DNA of 62,589 nt from positions 1 to 62,589 of the forward strand of contig JAITLL010000029.1 in assembly GCA_031277915.1 (NCBI GenBank), given 5' to 3'. The position numbers were made by a program, and so were the translations under genes. The notes under the pieces are model-generated. The model saw only the letters and a list, made by a program, of their open reading frames with translations. It had not been told where the DNA came from and did no database searches. Source of the DNA: Acinetobacter sp. GTDB lineage: Bacteria > Pseudomonadota > Gammaproteobacteria > Pseudomonadales > Moraxellaceae. This document shows, piece after piece, positions 8,692 through 19,507 of this stretch; the stretch's first letter is position 1, and each line of letters opens with the position of its first letter.

Positions 8692-8717
8692 AGGGGTTAC
8701 ATCGGTAGCCCTTTTTT
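8692..8717 (+). terminator. phoD terminator
   Basis: GGGGTTAC, a short loop and GTAGCCC followed by TTTTTT lie 15 bases past the phoD stop. Confidence 0.7.
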
Positions 8718-8723
8718 AGATAT

Positions 8724-8746
8724 AAAAAAACCAGCTTACGCTGGAT
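8724..8746 (-). terminator. Terminator of tRNA-Cys/tRNA-Leu unit
   Basis: On the minus strand CCAGC-GTAA-GCTGG with a T-tract lies about 30 bases beyond the second tRNA-Leu. It is the same hairpin as at 6578-6599. Confidence 0.8.
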
Positions 8747-8777
8747 TCTTTATGGCACCACATTCAATACTTGAAAA

Positions 8778-8863
8778 TGGTGCCCGGGGCCGGACTCGAA
8801 CCGGCACGCTTTGTGGGCGGGGGATTTTAAATCCCCTGTGTCTACCTATTTCACCACCCGGGC
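8778..8863 (-). tRNA. tRNA-Leu(UAA), copy 2
   Basis: This 86-nt tRNA is identical in sequence to the copy at 6632-6717, with anticodon UAA, a long variable arm and encoded CCA. It lies 11 bases downstream of tRNA-Cys and appears to be cotranscribed with it, unlike copy 1, which has its own promoter. Confidence 0.95.
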
Positions 8864-8874
8864 TTTACCAAATT

Positions 8875-8948
8875 TGGAGGCGGAGGTCGGAATCGAACCG
8901 GCGTCCACGGAGTTGCAGTCCGCTGCATGACCACTCTGCCACCCCGCC
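8875..8948 (-). tRNA. tRNA-Cys(GCA)
   Basis: On the minus strand a 74-nt tRNA starts GGCGGGG and ends CTCCGCCTCCA, with CCA encoded. The anticodon arm GGACTGCAACTCC gives anticodon GCA. It is the first gene of a two-tRNA unit with tRNA-Leu copy 2. Confidence 0.95.
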
Positions 8949-8965
8949 TACATTTGGTGATGCAC

Positions 8966-8993
8966 ATATTAGCAACCTTTACGAAAAAAACAA
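8966..8993 (-). promoter_or_regulatory. Promoter of tRNA-Cys/tRNA-Leu unit
   Basis: On the minus strand TTGTTT (8993-8988) and TAATAT (8971-8966) are spaced by 16 bases and end about 17 bases before the tRNA-Cys 5' end. Confidence 0.5.
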
Positions 8994-9100
8994 TACCGTT
9001 TTGAGTGAAGATGCACATAAAAACAACATCTAGAATAAAATTAGCGAAATTATCATGTATTATTGGCACATTAAATTCATGTCTACCTTGGAGATGTGCT

Positions 9101-9949
9101 GTGGCATTGGTTTTAGACGGTCGTGCGTTAGCAAAGCAAATTGAAGAAAATTTGTTGGTACGTGTTGAAGCTTTAAAAGCGAAAACAGGTCGTACCCCGA
9201 TTTTAGCGACTATTTTAGTTGGGGATGATGGTGCATCTGCAACTTATGTACGTATGAAAGGAAATGCCTGCCGCCGAGTAGGTATGGATTCATTAAAAAT
9301 CGAATTGTCACAAGAAACGACAACAGAACAATTATTAGCTGAAATCGAAAAGCTAAATGCCAATCCAGATGTTCACGGTATTCTTTTACAACACCCAGTT
9401 CCTGCACAAATTGATGAGCGCGCATGTTTCGATGCAATCTCTTTAGCAAAAGATGTTGATGGCGTAACTTGCCTTGGTTTTGGCCGTATGGCAATGGGTG
9501 AAGCTGCGTATGGTTCAGCAACTCCTGCTGGCATTATGACAATTCTTAAAGAAAACAATATTGAAATTGCTGGAAAACATGCGGTTGTGGTTGGCCGTTC
9601 AGCAATTTTAGGTAAACCAATGGCAATGATGTTGTTACAAGCAAATGCAACAGTCACTATTTGTCATTCACGCACGCAGAACTTACCTGAGCTTGTGAAA
9701 CAAGCTGACATTATTGTTGGTGCAGTAGGTAAAGCTGAACTGATTCAAAAAGACTGGATTAAACAAGGTACAGTTGTTGTAGATGCTGGTTTCCATCCAC
9801 GTGATGGCGGTGGTGTAGGTGATATTCAATTACAAGGTATTGAAGAAATTGCTTCTGCTTATACACCAGTACCAGGTGGTGTTGGTCCAATGACAATCAC
9901 AACTTTGATTCGTCAAACTGTAGAAGCTGCTGAAAAAGCTTTAGGTTAA
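9101..9949 (+). CDS. folD: Methylene-THF dehydrogenase / methenyl-THF cyclohydrolase
   Basis: FolD is the bifunctional one-carbon enzyme that interconverts methylene-, methenyl- and formyl-tetrahydrofolate with NADP. The protein (282 residues) has the catalytic Y-x3-K ([10 protein letters not shown]), the QHPVP segment, DVDG, the Rossmann motif [11 protein letters not shown] and the C-terminal [10 protein letters not shown] loop. The frame is open to 9005, but [10 protein letters not shown] is the usual N-terminus. It begins at a GTG (9101) with GGAG eight bases upstream, and this start gives the normal length. It lies divergently from the tRNA-Cys/Leu unit. Confidence 0.95.
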   Translation: MALVLDGRALAKQIEENLLVRVEALKAKTGRTPILATILVGDDGASATYVRMKGNACRRVGMDSLKIELSQETTTEQLLAEIEKLNANPDVHGILLQHPVPAQIDERACFDAISLAKDVDGVTCLGFGRMAMGEAAYGSATPAGIMTILKENNIEIAGKHAVVVGRSAILGKPMAMMLLQANATVTICHSRTQNLPELVKQADIIVGAVGKAELIQKDWIKQGTVVVDAGFHPRDGGGVGDIQLQGIEEIASAYTPVPGGVGPMTITTLIRQTVEAAEKALG

Positions 9950-9965
9950 TTTAATTTATTCACGA

Positions 9966-10138
9966 CGGCGTCCTACCGTTTAGCGTAAATGTTAGGAGCA
10001 CGTATGTTACTTTTCTTTCGGGAAAAGTAACCAAAACCATTTGTCATCCGCAAAACTCGTCAGCTACTGGTTAGCTATAGATGGGTCGCAGAAACATTTG
10101 AGTCTAATGTGGTCCTGCCTCGAACAATTGCGGATGAC
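9966..10138. repeat. Structured intergenic repeat element
   Basis: This non-coding stretch contains three inverted repeats in series. The first is TCCTA/TAGGA (9971-9997). The second is GTTACTTTTC/GAAAAGTAAC around a short loop (10006-10031). The third is a perfect 11-base pair GTCATCCGCAA (10043-10053) and TTGCGGATGAC (10128-10138) enclosing 74 bases. The GGGAAAAGTAACCAAAA segment recalls dispersed intergenic repeats seen in Acinetobacter and related genomes. It has no target duplication or ORF, so its class is uncertain. Confidence 0.45.
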
Positions 10139-10182
10139 GTTAACGCGTATCAAATAGTAATTATAAATTGTTGAGCTTATTT

Positions 10183-10851
10183 ATGAGCTGCATCTTTCAA
10201 TTGACCAAAGCCCCTGAACATTTACTTCAAGCCTTGCATGAAGTTATTCCTGCTTGTGAGTTAATGGCACAACAGCTACCTGAAACTGCAATTTCTTTAT
10301 GGTTGATTCCACCAGTTTTTCCAACTGATCGTTTAGATGATGAAGTTATTCGCCGTATCTGGAATGACACGCCGTACTGGATTTTCTGTTGGGCATCAGG
10401 TTTAGCGATGGCGCAATGGTTACTTGCCGAGCCACATCATGTTAAAGATAAAGTAGTATTAGATTTTGGTGCGGGTTCTGGTGTAGTGGCAATTGCAGCA
10501 AAAATGGCTGGCGCAAAACGCGTAATCTGCTGTGATATTGATCAGATTAGTTTGAATGCTTGTCGGGAAAATGCTTTACTTAATGACGTAGAGCTCGAAT
10601 ATTTGGATGATTTATATAAAGCTGAACAGGTCGATATTTTACTTGCTGCTGATGTGTTATATGACCAGTGCAATCGTTTCTTTTTAGATGAGTTTTTAAA
10701 GTTTGCCCCAGAAGTTTGGGTTGCAGATAGCCGAGTTAGAAACTTTAGCCATCCAATGTACGAAAAAATTGAAGAAAGAAGTGCAACAACTTGGCCAGAT
10801 TTAGATGAAGCAAAAGAATTTAGAAACGTAAGTTTTTATAAGACGCTGTAA
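10183..10851 (+). CDS. Class I SAM-dependent methyltransferase
   Basis: This 222-residue methyltransferase has the SAM-binding glycine loop VVLDFGAGSGVVAIAA, then CCDID (the acidic residue that binds the ribose), ending with DILLAADVLYDQ. It resembles the PrmA/lysine N-methyltransferase-like family (annotated in many genomes as L11-like or nicotinamide N-methyltransferase-like), but it lacks the PrmA N-terminal domain, so the substrate is unknown. The frame opens at 10168 with TTG codons. The ATG at 10183 was chosen because a GAG lies about nine bases upstream and it is the first ATG. Its stop codon is embedded in the terminator stem. Confidence 0.85.
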   Translation: MSCIFQLTKAPEHLLQALHEVIPACELMAQQLPETAISLWLIPPVFPTDRLDDEVIRRIWNDTPYWIFCWASGLAMAQWLLAEPHHVKDKVVLDFGAGSGVVAIAAKMAGAKRVICCDIDQISLNACRENALLNDVELEYLDDLYKAEQVDILLAADVLYDQCNRFFLDEFLKFAPEVWVADSRVRNFSHPMYEKIEERSATTWPDLDEAKEFRNVSFYKTL

Positions 10852-10870
10852 AAGAACAGCGTCTTTTTTA
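10840..10870. terminator. Bidirectional terminator
   Basis: AAGACGCTGT, a loop and ACAGCGTCTTTTTT form a strong hairpin. It includes the stop codon of the methyltransferase gene and precedes the convergent lipoprotein gene. Confidence 0.85.
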
Positions 10871-10872
10871 TA

Positions 10873-11295
10873 TTATGAACAAGTATAGCGAACAACTTTT
10901 AGCGTACTTGGGCGTGCTTCAAGTGCTTGGCGTGTCGCATAATCTTCACCATTATTTAGGCTAGGCGTATTTGATAAACCAAAAGAAGCGCGAGTTTCAC
11001 CGAGTTTAATTCCATATTGCTCATCTTTAGATGGGTTTGGAATTTCATTGATACTTAAAATTGATAATTTATATACCTTCTGCGCACCTAGCACATTTTG
11101 ACAAGCACGTTGTAGTTTGCGCTCATCGAGTTGCTGGTTGCCGCGGCCAGCTAAAGTATAAGCTAAAGTCGCTGAAGTTTTTGTTTGGTTTTCAATCTGG
11201 TAGCCAGTCGAACCATTATATTGTCGAGGTGTAGTCTGACAAGCAGTTAAAATAAACATACCACTTAATGTCAAACATAAAATACTTTTATTCAT
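10873..11295 (-). CDS. Small predicted lipoprotein
   Basis: This 140-residue protein starts with a lipoprotein signal peptide (MNKSILCLTLSGMFILTAC), with the lipobox LTAC placing the modified cysteine at residue 19. The mature part is polar with no recognised domain; two further cysteines (CQ in the middle and the penultimate residue) may form a disulfide. It is probably anchored in the outer membrane. No family was recognised. The upstream interval 11296-11411 contains no convincing gene. Confidence 0.75.
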   Translation of the reverse strand: MNKSILCLTLSGMFILTACQTTPRQYNGSTGYQIENQTKTSATLAYTLAGRGNQQLDERKLQRACQNVLGAQKVYKLSILSINEIPNPSKDEQYGIKLGETRASFGLSNTPSLNNGEDYATRQALEARPSTLKVVRYTCS

Positions 11296-11411
11296 CAGTA
11301 TCGTCCTTATTTTCTTATATGAAGTATCTCATAAAATAGAAGTGTTGTTTGTGCTTATTCACTTAGTTAGAGCTAACATTGACAAGCGATATTAGCTCTA
11401 ATTGAAAAATT

Positions 11412-12731
11412 TTAATGTTCTTTAATTTTTGAGTGGTGCTTGGTGTCTTTCATAAAAATATAAATCAATAATGAAATGAAAATCATGATACTGACATAAA
11501 TAAAATACCACGATTCATGTCCGGCCTCTTTGAAACTTAATGCAAAAAATTCGGCTGTACCACCAAATAATGTATTGGCGATTGCATAAGGTAGAGCTAC
11601 ACCTAAAGCTCGGATATGTGCAGGGAATAGTTCAGCTTTCACTACAGCATTAATTGAGGTGTAGCCAGTTACCATCACAAGTCCACCTAAACATAACCAG
11701 AAGGCTGTCCAGTAGTTATGAGTATTTGCGAGTGCATCAAACAAAATATAGGTGAATAAAACACCTGTCACGCCAAAAGCAATCATAAGCGGTTTACGAC
11801 CAATTCTGTCCGATAAAGCACCTGCCAATGGTTGTAAACACATAAAGATGAATAGGGCTAGAGTGGTAATTTGAGTCGCTTCAGGTTTGGAAAAACCAGA
11901 GGTATTCACTAAATATTTCTGTAAATAGGTAGTGTAAGTATAAAAAGCTAAGGTACCACCAGCAGTTAAAAACAATACGGTGAGTGCTTCTTTAGGATAG
12001 TGCTTAAATAAAGCAAACATTCCTGATTTTGGCTGATCTGCATCCGTTTGTGCATTTTTAAATGATTGGGTTTCCAACAAACCACGACGAATGCGGAATA
12101 CTACAATGGCTAAAAGGGCTCCGATGAAAAATGGTACACGCCATCCCCAGTCATGCAATTGTTGCTCGGTGAGTACCATTTGCAAAATAAGTAGTACACA
12201 TAAGGCTGTGAGTTGTCCAGCAATCAAGGTGACATATTGAAAGCTTGAGAAAAAACCACGACGTTTTTTTTCTGCCATCTCACTTAAATAGGTAGCGCTC
12301 GCGCCATATTCACCGCCTACGCTTAAGCCTTGTATTAAACGTGCGACAACCAGAAGTAAGGGGGCGAATACACCAATACTTTCATAGGACGGCGTAACTG
12401 CAATAAGTAATGAACCTACACACATTAAAGTGACTGAGAGCGTAAGACCCGCTTTACGACCTTTACGGTCTGAATAGATCCCCATAATCCATGCGCCAAT
12501 AGGACGCATAAGAAAACCTACTGCAAAAATTGCAGCAGCTTGAAGAAGTTGAGCAGTTTGATTTCCTTTTGGGAAAAATGCATGAGCAAAATAGAGCGTA
12601 AATGCGGCATATACATACCAGTCGTACCATTCGACAAGGTTACCAGCAGAACCGCCCAAAATTGATTTTAGACGAGTTTTTGTATCTAAATTAGAATGTG
12701 GAGTTGTTGCGGTAGAAGGTTGATCAACCAT
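11412..12731 (-). CDS. kgtP: KgtP-type MFS dicarboxylate/alpha-ketoglutarate permease
   Basis: This is a 12-helix proton symporter of the metabolite:H+ symporter group. It aligns throughout by eye with remembered E. coli KgtP: GNLVEWYDWYVYAAFTLYF at the start, FLMRPIGAW, the loop DRKGRKAGL, ARLIQGLSVGGEYGASATY, FQYVTLI and the second-half loop DRIGRKPLM. The ORF could start at 12743, but GGAG sits ideally before the second ATG (12731), giving 439 residues. Alpha-ketoglutarate is the expected substrate; related dicarboxylates are possible. It is divergent from glpK across about 385 bases. Confidence 0.85.
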   Translation of the reverse strand: MVDQPSTATTPHSNLDTKTRLKSILGGSAGNLVEWYDWYVYAAFTLYFAHAFFPKGNQTAQLLQAAAIFAVGFLMRPIGAWIMGIYSDRKGRKAGLTLSVTLMCVGSLLIAVTPSYESIGVFAPLLLVVARLIQGLSVGGEYGASATYLSEMAEKKRRGFFSSFQYVTLIAGQLTALCVLLILQMVLTEQQLHDWGWRVPFFIGALLAIVVFRIRRGLLETQSFKNAQTDADQPKSGMFALFKHYPKEALTVLFLTAGGTLAFYTYTTYLQKYLVNTSGFSKPEATQITTLALFIFMCLQPLAGALSDRIGRKPLMIAFGVTGVLFTYILFDALANTHNYWTAFWLCLGGLVMVTGYTSINAVVKAELFPAHIRALGVALPYAIANTLFGGTAEFFALSFKEAGHESWYFIYVSIMIFISLLIYIFMKDTKHHSKIKEH

Positions 12732-13057
12732 GAGTCGCTCCATGTTTCGCTTGGGTTGAATGCTAAAAAAGAGAGGTTTTATTCCGTTTTTACATATTAT
12801 CTAGAGGAGTATTTCACTTTATTTTTTTTATGTCTGTAAAACAATGTTTATTATTTAAGCAAATGAATAAGTTGAATATTTATGTGATTTCAAATGCGCT
12901 GATCAGCTCATCTTTATAATATTATTCTGATCTTTGGCATATTGTTTATTCTCAAGTCGTAAAAACTGATAAAGAATAAGTAATGTTTGGACGAAGAAAA
13001 CCTATATCCCTTAAAAATAATGATATATTCCAAAGAAAATTTTAAATAAATACAGTT

Positions 13058-13070
13058 AGACATGATGTCT
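13058..13070. promoter_or_regulatory. Perfect 13-bp palindrome upstream of glpK
   Basis: AGACATGATGTCT lies 46 bases upstream of the chosen glpK start, in the 12732-13116 intergenic region. Its symmetry and position suit an operator, for example of a glycerol regulator, but no regulator gene lies nearby. The rest of this AT-rich interval shows nothing clear. Confidence 0.3.
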
Positions 13071-13086
13071 TAGCATTGTGGACTAG

Positions 13087-14625
<1,539 letters not shown>

Positions 14626-14786
14626 GTTGTCTTTTAACTAGTTGAATTAAAAAGTAGAAGAATTAATTAACGGTTAAACGCTTGGTGATCGAAAATTGAT
14701 TATTCTACTTTTTTGATTGTTGTTTCATCAATTTGATGTTTTAATTTTTATAAGATCAACAATAAAAAGAAAATGAGAAATGAGAA

Positions 14787-16304
14787 ATGACAGCACAACT
14801 AAATGATTATTCAAAAATATATGATATTGCCGTGATTGGTGGTGGTATTAATGGCGTTGGTATTACCAATGATGCAGCAGGCCGTGGGCTATCCGTGTTT
14901 TTGTGTGAGAAAGATGATTTAGCCAGTCACACCTCATCTGCTAGCAGTAAATTAATTCATGGTGGCTTACGCTATTTAGAATATAAAGAGTTTAGATTGG
15001 TTAGAGAAGCTCTAGCAGAGCGTGAAGTGCTGTTAGCTAAAGCTCCGCATATTATTAAACCAATGCGCTTTATTATGCCTCATCGGCCGCATCTACGCCC
15101 TGCATGGTTAATTCGGGCAGGATTGTTTTTTTATGATCATTTAGGCAAGCGTGAAACCTTATTGGGTTCGAATAATATTTACTTTAAAGAAAATAGCCCG
15201 CTTAAACCTGCAATTACTCGTGGTTTTGAATATTCAGATTGCACTGTAGATGATGCAAGGTTGGTCGTGCTCAATGCGATGCAGGCGCGTGAAAAAGGCG
15301 CAGATGTTGTGACTCAAACCCGATGTATCGCGGCTGAGCGGCAAGAGGGTTTATGGTGTCTTTATCTGCAAGATGAACATGAAAGCTATCAGATTTGGGC
15401 GAGGGCTTTAGTCAATGCTACAGGGCCTTGGGTTGAACAGATTATTCGTGAAGAAATGCAGTTACCATCACCTTATGGTGTTCGTTTAATTCAAGGCAGC
15501 CATATTGTTGTTCCTAAACTTTATGACTGCCATAAAGCATTTATTATGCAAAATGAAGATCGGAGGATTGTCTTTGCGATTCCATATCTGGAGCAATATA
15601 CCTTGATTGGTACGACAGATCAGGAATATCACGGAGATCCGCAAACTGTTCAGATTACCGATCAGGAAACTGATTATTTACTTGCCATTGCAAACTCACA
15701 TTTTAAAAAGCAATTAACTCGAGCTGATATTGTGAGTCAATTCTCTGGTGTGCGGGCATTGTGTGATGATGAGTCAGATAATCCTTCAGCAATCACACGT
15801 GATTATACTTTGGCACTTCAATCTGAAAATGGGCAGATGCCGCTACTTTCTGTTTTTGGTGGGAAAATTACAACTTATCGGAAACTTGCTGAAGCAGCTA
15901 TGGAAAAGCTGGAACCATTTTTTGATGGGATTTCTGGAGAATGGACTGCGGAAGCTGTTTTACCAGGTGCTGAAGGTTGGACATCTATTGATGACCTCAT
16001 TGGAAAAATACAGCAGCAAGTTCAAGGGATATCTAGTGCTTTAGCCAAGAGATGGGCACATTCCTATGGAACACGAGTTTGGGTGATGTTGGCAGGGCGT
16101 AATTCAATTGAGCAATGTGGGCAGGCATTTGGTCATGAATTATTTCAACATGAAGTTGATTATTTATGTGAAGTCGAATGGGCTATAACAGCAGATGATA
16201 TTTTATGGAGAAGAACTAAACTTGGTTTACAGTTTAATGCCATGGAGAAAGCTGTTTTGGAAAGTTATCTTGCCAAGAAAAAACAAAAAGAAGATGCTGC
16301 ATAA
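14787..16304 (+). CDS. glpD: Aerobic glycerol-3-phosphate dehydrogenase
   Basis: GlpD is the FAD-dependent, membrane-associated dehydrogenase that passes electrons from glycerol-3-phosphate to quinone. The 505-residue sequence has the N-terminal FAD motif DIAVIGGGINGVGITNDAAG, the SSKLIHGGLRYLEYKEFRLV signature, the second FAD segment LVNATGPWV and the C-terminal SVFGGKITTYRKLAEA motif. The 14626-14786 spacer shows no terminator strong enough to exclude cotranscription with glpK, so an operon is possible. The stop is followed immediately by a strong terminator. Confidence 0.95.
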   Translation: MTAQLNDYSKIYDIAVIGGGINGVGITNDAAGRGLSVFLCEKDDLASHTSSASSKLIHGGLRYLEYKEFRLVREALAEREVLLAKAPHIIKPMRFIMPHRPHLRPAWLIRAGLFFYDHLGKRETLLGSNNIYFKENSPLKPAITRGFEYSDCTVDDARLVVLNAMQAREKGADVVTQTRCIAAERQEGLWCLYLQDEHESYQIWARALVNATGPWVEQIIREEMQLPSPYGVRLIQGSHIVVPKLYDCHKAFIMQNEDRRIVFAIPYLEQYTLIGTTDQEYHGDPQTVQITDQETDYLLAIANSHFKKQLTRADIVSQFSGVRALCDDESDNPSAITRDYTLALQSENGQMPLLSVFGGKITTYRKLAEAAMEKLEPFFDGISGEWTAEAVLPGAEGWTSIDDLIGKIQQQVQGISSALAKRWAHSYGTRVWVMLAGRNSIEQCGQAFGHELFQHEVDYLCEVEWAITADDILWRRTKLGLQFNAMEKAVLESYLAKKKQKEDAA

Positions 16305-16305
16305 A

Positions 16306-16337
16306 TAAAAAAGGTCGCATAAAGCGACCTTTTTTTA
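16306..16337. terminator. Bidirectional terminator glpD/pckG
   Basis: AAAAAAGGTCGC, a five-base loop and GCGACCTTTTTTT form a perfect hairpin between the convergent glpD and pckG. Confidence 0.9.
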
Positions 16338-16347
16338 TCCGAGAGCT

Positions 16348-18177
16348 TTAAGCTGCTTGGATTGCAGCTAATAAAGCTGCTTGACGATCTTTCAACGCTT
16401 TTGGCAAACGGTCACCAAGTTTGTTGAATAATTCAGTATGGCTTTCAATTTCTTTTAACCATAAATCTTTGTCTTGAGATGTGATTTTCTCGAAATCAGC
16501 TTTAGAGAAATCAGTACCAGCCCAGTTCAAATCTTCATAAGTTGGAACGTAACCAATTGGTGTTTCAACAGCATTTGCACGACCTTCAACACGGTCAATG
16601 ATCCACTCAAGAACACGTGTGTTTTGACCGAAACCAGGCCATACGAAGTTACCTTCTTCGTCACGACGGAACCAGTTTACGTTGAAGATTTTTGGCAATT
16701 TGTTGCCAGCAGCTTCAGCTTTAACACCTACGTCAGCACCTAAAGTCAACCAATGGTTGAAGTAGTCAGCCATGTTGTAGCCAGTAAATGGAAGCATTGC
16801 GAATGGGTCACGGCGAACCACACCTTGTTGACCAACAGCAGCAGCAGTCGTTTCTGAACCCATAGTTGCAGCTTTATAAACGCCATCAACCCAGTCAAAA
16901 GCTTCAGAAATTAAAGGTACTGTATCTGCACGACGACCACCGAAGATGAATGCAGAAATTGGAACACCCGCTGGATTTTCCCAGTCAGCATCAATAGATG
17001 GACATTGTGATGCAGAAACAGTGAAACGTGAGTTTGGATGAGCAGCTTTTTCACCTTCAGTGTGTGGCTGGCCTTTCCAAGTTGTCAAGTTTGCAGGAGC
17101 TTCTTTAGTTAAACCTTCCCACCATACTTCGCCATTATCTGTGACAGCAACGTTGGTATAAATTACATCTTTATACATTGTTGCGATACAGTTCGGGTTA
17201 GTTTTAGTGTTTGTGCCCGGTGCAACACCGAAGAAACCAGCTTCAGGGTTAATCGCATATAAGCGACCATCTTCACTTGGTTTAATCCAAGCAATATCGT
17301 CACCTACAGTTTCAATTTTCCAGCCATCCATACCTGCTGGTGGAATCAACATAGCAAAGTTGGTTTTACCACAAGCAGAAGGGAATGCAGCTGCGATATA
17401 GTGTTTTTCACCTTGAGGGTTAGTTACACCAAGAATGAGCATGTGTTCAGCTAACCAGCCTTGTTCACGACCCATAACAGATGCGATACGAAGTGCTAGG
17501 CATTTTTTACCAAGTAATGCATTACCGCCGTAACCAGAACCGAAAGACCAGATTTCACGAGTTTCTGGGTAATGAACGATATATTTTTCAGCATTACAAG
17601 GCCAAACAACGTCTTTTTGACCTTCTTCAAGCGGAGCGCCAACAGAATGTACGCAAGGAACAAATTCACCATCTGTACCCAAAACGTCATAGACTGCTTT
17701 GCCCATACGAGCCATTTTACGCATGCTAACAGCAACGTAAGGAGAGTCAGTTAATTCGATACCGATGTGTGCAATGTGGCTACCAAGAGGGCCCATAGAG
17801 AATGGAACCACATACATGGTACGGCCTTTCATTGAACCTTCAAATAAACCATTTAATTTTTCACGCATAACAGCTGGAGCTTCCCAGTTGTTTGTTGCAC
17901 CAGCATCTTCTTTATTTTGAGAGCAGATGTAAGTACGATCTTCAACACGCGCAACGTCAGATGGGTCAGAATTTGCAAGATAAGAACCAGGATGTTTTTC
18001 TTGGTTTAACTTCTGCATGGTGCCGTTAGCGATCATCAAGTCGATTAGACGTTGAGATTCTTCTTCGCTTCCGTCACACCATTCGATTTTTGCTGGTTTG
18101 GTTAAGTTTGCAATTTCTTCAACCCATGCTATAAGCTTAGGATGACGAACGAATTCTGGTGCGTTCACTGTGGTCAT
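16348..18177 (-). CDS. pckG: Phosphoenolpyruvate carboxykinase (GTP)
   Basis: PckG converts oxaloacetate and GTP to PEP, the entry step of gluconeogenesis; this suits an organism living on organic acids. The 609-residue protein shows the GTP-class kinase-1a loop with the active-site cysteine ([13 protein letters not shown]), the kinase-2 segment GDDIAWIK, the PEPCK-specific [24 protein letters not shown] and the nucleotide-binding [12 protein letters not shown]. The length is normal for the GTP form rather than the ATP form (PckA). The upstream region 18178-18568 contains a short palindrome and is otherwise AT-rich without a recognisable gene. Confidence 0.95.
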   Translation of the reverse strand: MTTVNAPEFVRHPKLIAWVEEIANLTKPAKIEWCDGSEEESQRLIDLMIANGTMQKLNQEKHPGSYLANSDPSDVARVEDRTYICSQNKEDAGATNNWEAPAVMREKLNGLFEGSMKGRTMYVVPFSMGPLGSHIAHIGIELTDSPYVAVSMRKMARMGKAVYDVLGTDGEFVPCVHSVGAPLEEGQKDVVWPCNAEKYIVHYPETREIWSFGSGYGGNALLGKKCLALRIASVMGREQGWLAEHMLILGVTNPQGEKHYIAAAFPSACGKTNFAMLIPPAGMDGWKIETVGDDIAWIKPSEDGRLYAINPEAGFFGVAPGTNTKTNPNCIATMYKDVIYTNVAVTDNGEVWWEGLTKEAPANLTTWKGQPHTEGEKAAHPNSRFTVSASQCPSIDADWENPAGVPISAFIFGGRRADTVPLISEAFDWVDGVYKAATMGSETTAAAVGQQGVVRRDPFAMLPFTGYNMADYFNHWLTLGADVGVKAEAAGNKLPKIFNVNWFRRDEEGNFVWPGFGQNTRVLEWIIDRVEGRANAVETPIGYVPTYEDLNWAGTDFSKADFEKITSQDKDLWLKEIESHTELFNKLGDRLPKALKDRQAALLAAIQAA

Positions 18178-18197
18178 GGTGAGGCCTATTCAAAATA

Positions 18198-18210
18198 TGT
18201 ACAACGTACA
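18198..18210. promoter_or_regulatory. Short palindrome upstream of pckG
   Basis: TGTAC-AAC-GTACA lies about 20 bases before the pckG start, where a transcription factor or RNA structure could act. The core promoter is not clear, and this is a weak call. Confidence 0.2.
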
Positions 18211-18568
18211 AGTCTATTCATTGGGGTACAATGAAAGATCAAATAAAAAAGTGGCTGTATTAAAGCATAAAATCATAAAAAAAATAAGACTAAAGACTAA
18301 CAATTAGATATTTGGTTTTTTGCATGTTTTTTAATTAAAATCATTTGGTTAGGTTTTTTTATACGGTTTACACTTTCATATTTTTATGTTGTATGTGTGT
18401 TATTTACTTAAATTATTTTGTTTTAAATCAATATATTAACTCCAGAATATTTCTTGAGAATTATTATTGATTAAACAAATGAAGATCATTCAAAATTTAC
18501 ATAAAGAGACTTTTAATAGGTGATTTTATATACAAAATAGAATAAACATCCCACTTTACGATAATAAA

Positions 18569-19507
18569 ATGCGGCCATTGAAACCTCTTTCGATCATCTA
18601 TAACGAAAAATCAGGATTTCATGCTTCAAAACATGAAGATGTTTACGAACAACTGATGACTATACTCACTGATTATGATTTTGAGATACAAGTATTTGAA
18701 TTAAATGAAAATATATTGTTTGAAGATTTGATGGATAATGTTATTCATCGACATTCACAAAATGAAAATATAGGGGTGGTTGTTGCCGCAGGTGGTGATG
18801 GTACCTTAAATGCTGTTGCCTCTAGACTTAAAAATACGTCTATTCCAATGGGAATTTTGCCTTTAGGTACTTTTAATTATGTCGCTAAAGTTTTAGATAT
18901 CCCACTAGATCTTTTGGACGCAGCAGAAGTTATTGCTACAGGCATACCTCGGTCGGTTCATATAGCAGCAATTAATGATCATATTTATCTAAATAATGCC
19001 AGCTTAGGTCTATATCCACTTTTTATTAAAAAGCGAGAACTCTACAATAAATATTTAGGAAGACTGCCTTTACATGCCTATACCTCAGCTTTAGATGTTT
19101 TATTAAGAGAAAATAAATCAATGAAGTTGTCCATAACGGTAGATGGAAAAAAATACCCAGTTAAAGCGCCTCTAATTTTTTTTGGAAATAACCAATTGCA
19201 GTTGTGTGATATGAAGCTCAGAATTGCAGAATGTGCTGCACAGGGAAGAGTGGCTGGAGTTGTAATTACAAAAAGTGGTAGGCTGAGTTTATTGCATATG
19301 CTTTGGCAATGGATTCAAGGTAAAGTTGAAGATACCAAAGATGTATATAGCTTTTGTGCAGATCATGTCATTGTCGAGTGCTCAAAAAAATCGAAACTCA
19401 CAGTGGCTTTAGATGGTGAAATAATAGAGATGAAAGCACCTTTAAATTTCACTGTAGAGAAAAATGCTTTAAATATTATGGTGCCGAATGTTATTACAGC
19501 TGTCTGA
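18569..19507 (+). CDS. Diacylglycerol/sphingosine kinase-family lipid kinase
   Basis: This 312-residue protein belongs to the DAGK catalytic (YegS/DgkB/LCB5-like) family. The N-terminus SIIYNEKSGFH, the nucleotide-binding motif VVAAGGDGTLNAVASRL (about residues 70-86) and ILPLGTFNYVAKVL are characteristic. The C-terminal half is the usual beta-rich lipid-binding part. It probably phosphorylates diacylglycerol or a related lipid with ATP at the inner membrane. It overlaps the next gene by 20 bases, so the two are translationally coupled. Confidence 0.85.
   Translation: MRPLKPLSIIYNEKSGFHASKHEDVYEQLMTILTDYDFEIQVFELNENILFEDLMDNVIHRHSQNENIGVVVAAGGDGTLNAVASRLKNTSIPMGILPLGTFNYVAKVLDIPLDLLDAAEVIATGIPRSVHIAAINDHIYLNNASLGLYPLFIKKRELYNKYLGRLPLHAYTSALDVLLRENKSMKLSITVDGKKYPVKAPLIFFGNNQLQLCDMKLRIAECAAQGRVAGVVITKSGRLSLLHMLWQWIQGKVEDTKDVYSFCADHVIVECSKKSKLTVALDGEIIEMKAPLNFTVEKNALNIMVPNVITAV

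Noticed and set aside
8752-9033. A 93-codon open frame on the plus strand across tRNA-Leu copy 2 and tRNA-Cys
   Set aside because: It is the reverse complement of two tRNA genes and has no family resemblance; the same kind of spurious frame crosses tRNA-Leu copy 1 at 6590-6820.
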